Positions 63,278-64,000 of a stretch of DNA of 64,000 nucleotides are shown here, in pieces; position 1 is the stretch's first letter, and the number at the start of each line of letters is the position of its first letter. Below the pieces are notes generated by a model. The model was not told the DNA's origin and searched no databases. It was given only the letters and a program-made list of their open reading frames with translations. Source of the stretch: Halanaerobium polyolivorans. Its GTDB lineage: Bacteria; Bacillota; Halanaerobiia; Halanaerobiales; Halanaerobiaceae. A program made the translations under genes and the position numbers. The stretch is from assembly GCF_020711195.1 (NCBI RefSeq), contig NZ_JAJFAT010000002.1:62001-126000 (forward strand). Direction: 5' to 3'.

Positions 63278-63371
63278 TGGGGTAATTTTGCAGGAATAAA
63301 GCCAATTTTGTCTAATTATATATTATATGTATATAACTTTTGCATATAATTTTACCCTGCTGCCAGGTAAG

Positions 63372-63396
63372 AGCCTCTCAAAGATGAGGGGCTTTT
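63372..63396 (+). terminator. terminator after the lipid kinase
   Basis: AGCCTCTC and GAGGGGCT pair (one G-T) around AAAGAT, with TTTT. It might also fold with the preceding CTGCTGCCAG stretch. Confidence 0.65.
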
Positions 63397-63439
63397 ATCA
63401 TCTAAAAAAATTAAAATAATTATGGGTGGAGGAAAAATC

Positions 63440-64000
63440 TTGAAGTTGATTAAAAAAATATTTTTTTTAATTTTAGTTTTTATTGTATTTTTAAGTTTTA
63501 ATACAAAAGCAGAAACTCAAATAGAATTTTGGACTATAAATTTAAGTCCTCAATATGATCAATATTTTTTGAATAAAATCGCTGAATTTGAAGCTCAAAA
63601 CCCAGAGCTTAAAATTAAGTGGGAAGACATAAGTTTCTCTTCAATTCAGCAGAAATTAAGACAAAAGATTTCTGAAGGCAAAGCACCTCAAGTAGTTAAT
63701 CTTTCTCCTCAGTTGATGTCTGCTTTAGTTTATGAAGATTTGTTATATGCAATTTCTAATTTCGAGCAGAACTATGGTGCGGAATATTTTATAAATTTAT
63801 GGGAATCTAATAATTATGATGGTGAAATATATGCTTTTCCCTGGTATGTGAGCACAAGGATTATGGCTTATAATAAGGAAATTTTTAAAATTGCGGGCTT
63901 AAATCCAGAAGATTTTCCGCAAAATCAAAGTGATTTTTTTGAGACTGCTCGCAAGCTAAAAGTAGGAAGTGGAGTTTATGCTTTTATGCCTCAGCTGCAG
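63440..64000 (+). CDS. extracellular solute-binding protein, family 1 (5' part)
   Basis: An open frame from TTG 63440, after GGTGGAGG, to the end of the window, about 187 residues seen. A signal peptide (KLIKKIFFLILVFIVFLSFNTKAE) is followed by IEFWTINLSPQYDQYFLNKIAEFEAQNP (in part IEFWTINLSPQYDQY), PQVVNLSPQLMSALV and YAFPWYVSTRIMAYNKEIF, all as in sugar ABC binding proteins. The gene continues beyond the window; permease genes may follow. Confidence 0.85.
   Translation, partial: MKLIKKIFFLILVFIVFLSFNTKAETQIEFWTINLSPQYDQYFLNKIAEFEAQNPELKIKWEDISFSSIQQKLRQKISEGKAPQVVNLSPQLMSALVYEDLLYAISNFEQNYGAEYFINLWESNNYDGEIYAFPWYVSTRIMAYNKEIFKIAGLNPEDFPQNQSDFFETARKLKVGSGVYAFMPQLQ

Overview
The window is low-GC DNA with strong Shine-Dalgarno sites, many TTG and GTG starts, an S-box riboswitch, an AcoR-type acetoin cluster and sigma-54 with its activators. 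This points to a fermentative anaerobic Firmicute-like bacterium. Halanaerobiales is my best guess from general protein character; no marker gene here proves it. I see no insertion sequences, CRISPR arrays, tRNA or rRNA genes.

Layout. 1-4.7 kb: the end of an AEC-type transporter, a GspE_N-domain/family 2 glycosyltransferase with membrane partners, and a NifS-like cysteine desulfurase. 4.8-14.6 kb: an AcoR-like sigma-54 activator, a 433-base control region with three 17-bp inverted repeats and a -24/-12 promoter, then acoA-acoB-acoX-methyltransferase-acoC-VOC protein-butanediol dehydrogenase-SDR. 14.7-21.2 kb: assorted single genes (GNAT, inositol monophosphatase family, FAH family, methyltransferase, MFS) and a 5'-nucleotidase split into two separately exported proteins.

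21.3-46.2 kb is the main discovery: a nearly complete tetrahydromethanopterin (H4MPT)/methanofuran C1 system. It begins with a second sigma-54 activator and four cofactor genes (HisA-like/flavoprotein fusion, DUF6513-DHPS, DUF447, mptG). A 370-base gap with a clear -24/-12 promoter follows. Then comes a unidirectional run of about 17.7 kb: a DUF2193-like protein, mtdB, an ATP-grasp protein, fwdD-fwdB-fwdA-ftr-fwdC, mch, a RimK-like ligase, a CitG-like protein, mptA, mfnB, mfnF, mfnE, an ADP-ribosylglycohydrolase-family protein and folP-folB-folK. A convergent ATP-grasp gene resembles mfnD. Unlike the formyltransferase/hydrolase (Fhc) of aerobic methylotrophs, FwdB here keeps its four iron-sulfur cysteines and the metal-ligand cysteine, and a FwdD subunit is present. 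The enzyme is therefore predicted to be a true redox formylmethanofuran dehydrogenase. No fae, mer or mtr is present; the DUF2193-like gene sits first in the operon where a C1-entry enzyme might be expected.

46.4-64 kb: a dicarboxylate/amino-acid symporter, an S-box-controlled metY-metA pair, a short strongly promoted unit for a 33-residue protein, deoD, a hemolysin III-like protein, rpoN itself, an oligopeptide ABC operon without ATPase genes, a WYL regulator, a MIF-like tautomerase, a phosphohexomutase, a nitroreductase-like protein, an aldo/keto reductase, a lipid kinase and the start of a sugar-binding protein. RpoN, two activators and two -24/-12 promoters in one window suggest that acetoin use and the C1 pathway are both switched on through sigma-54. 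This is inferred from sequence and untested.
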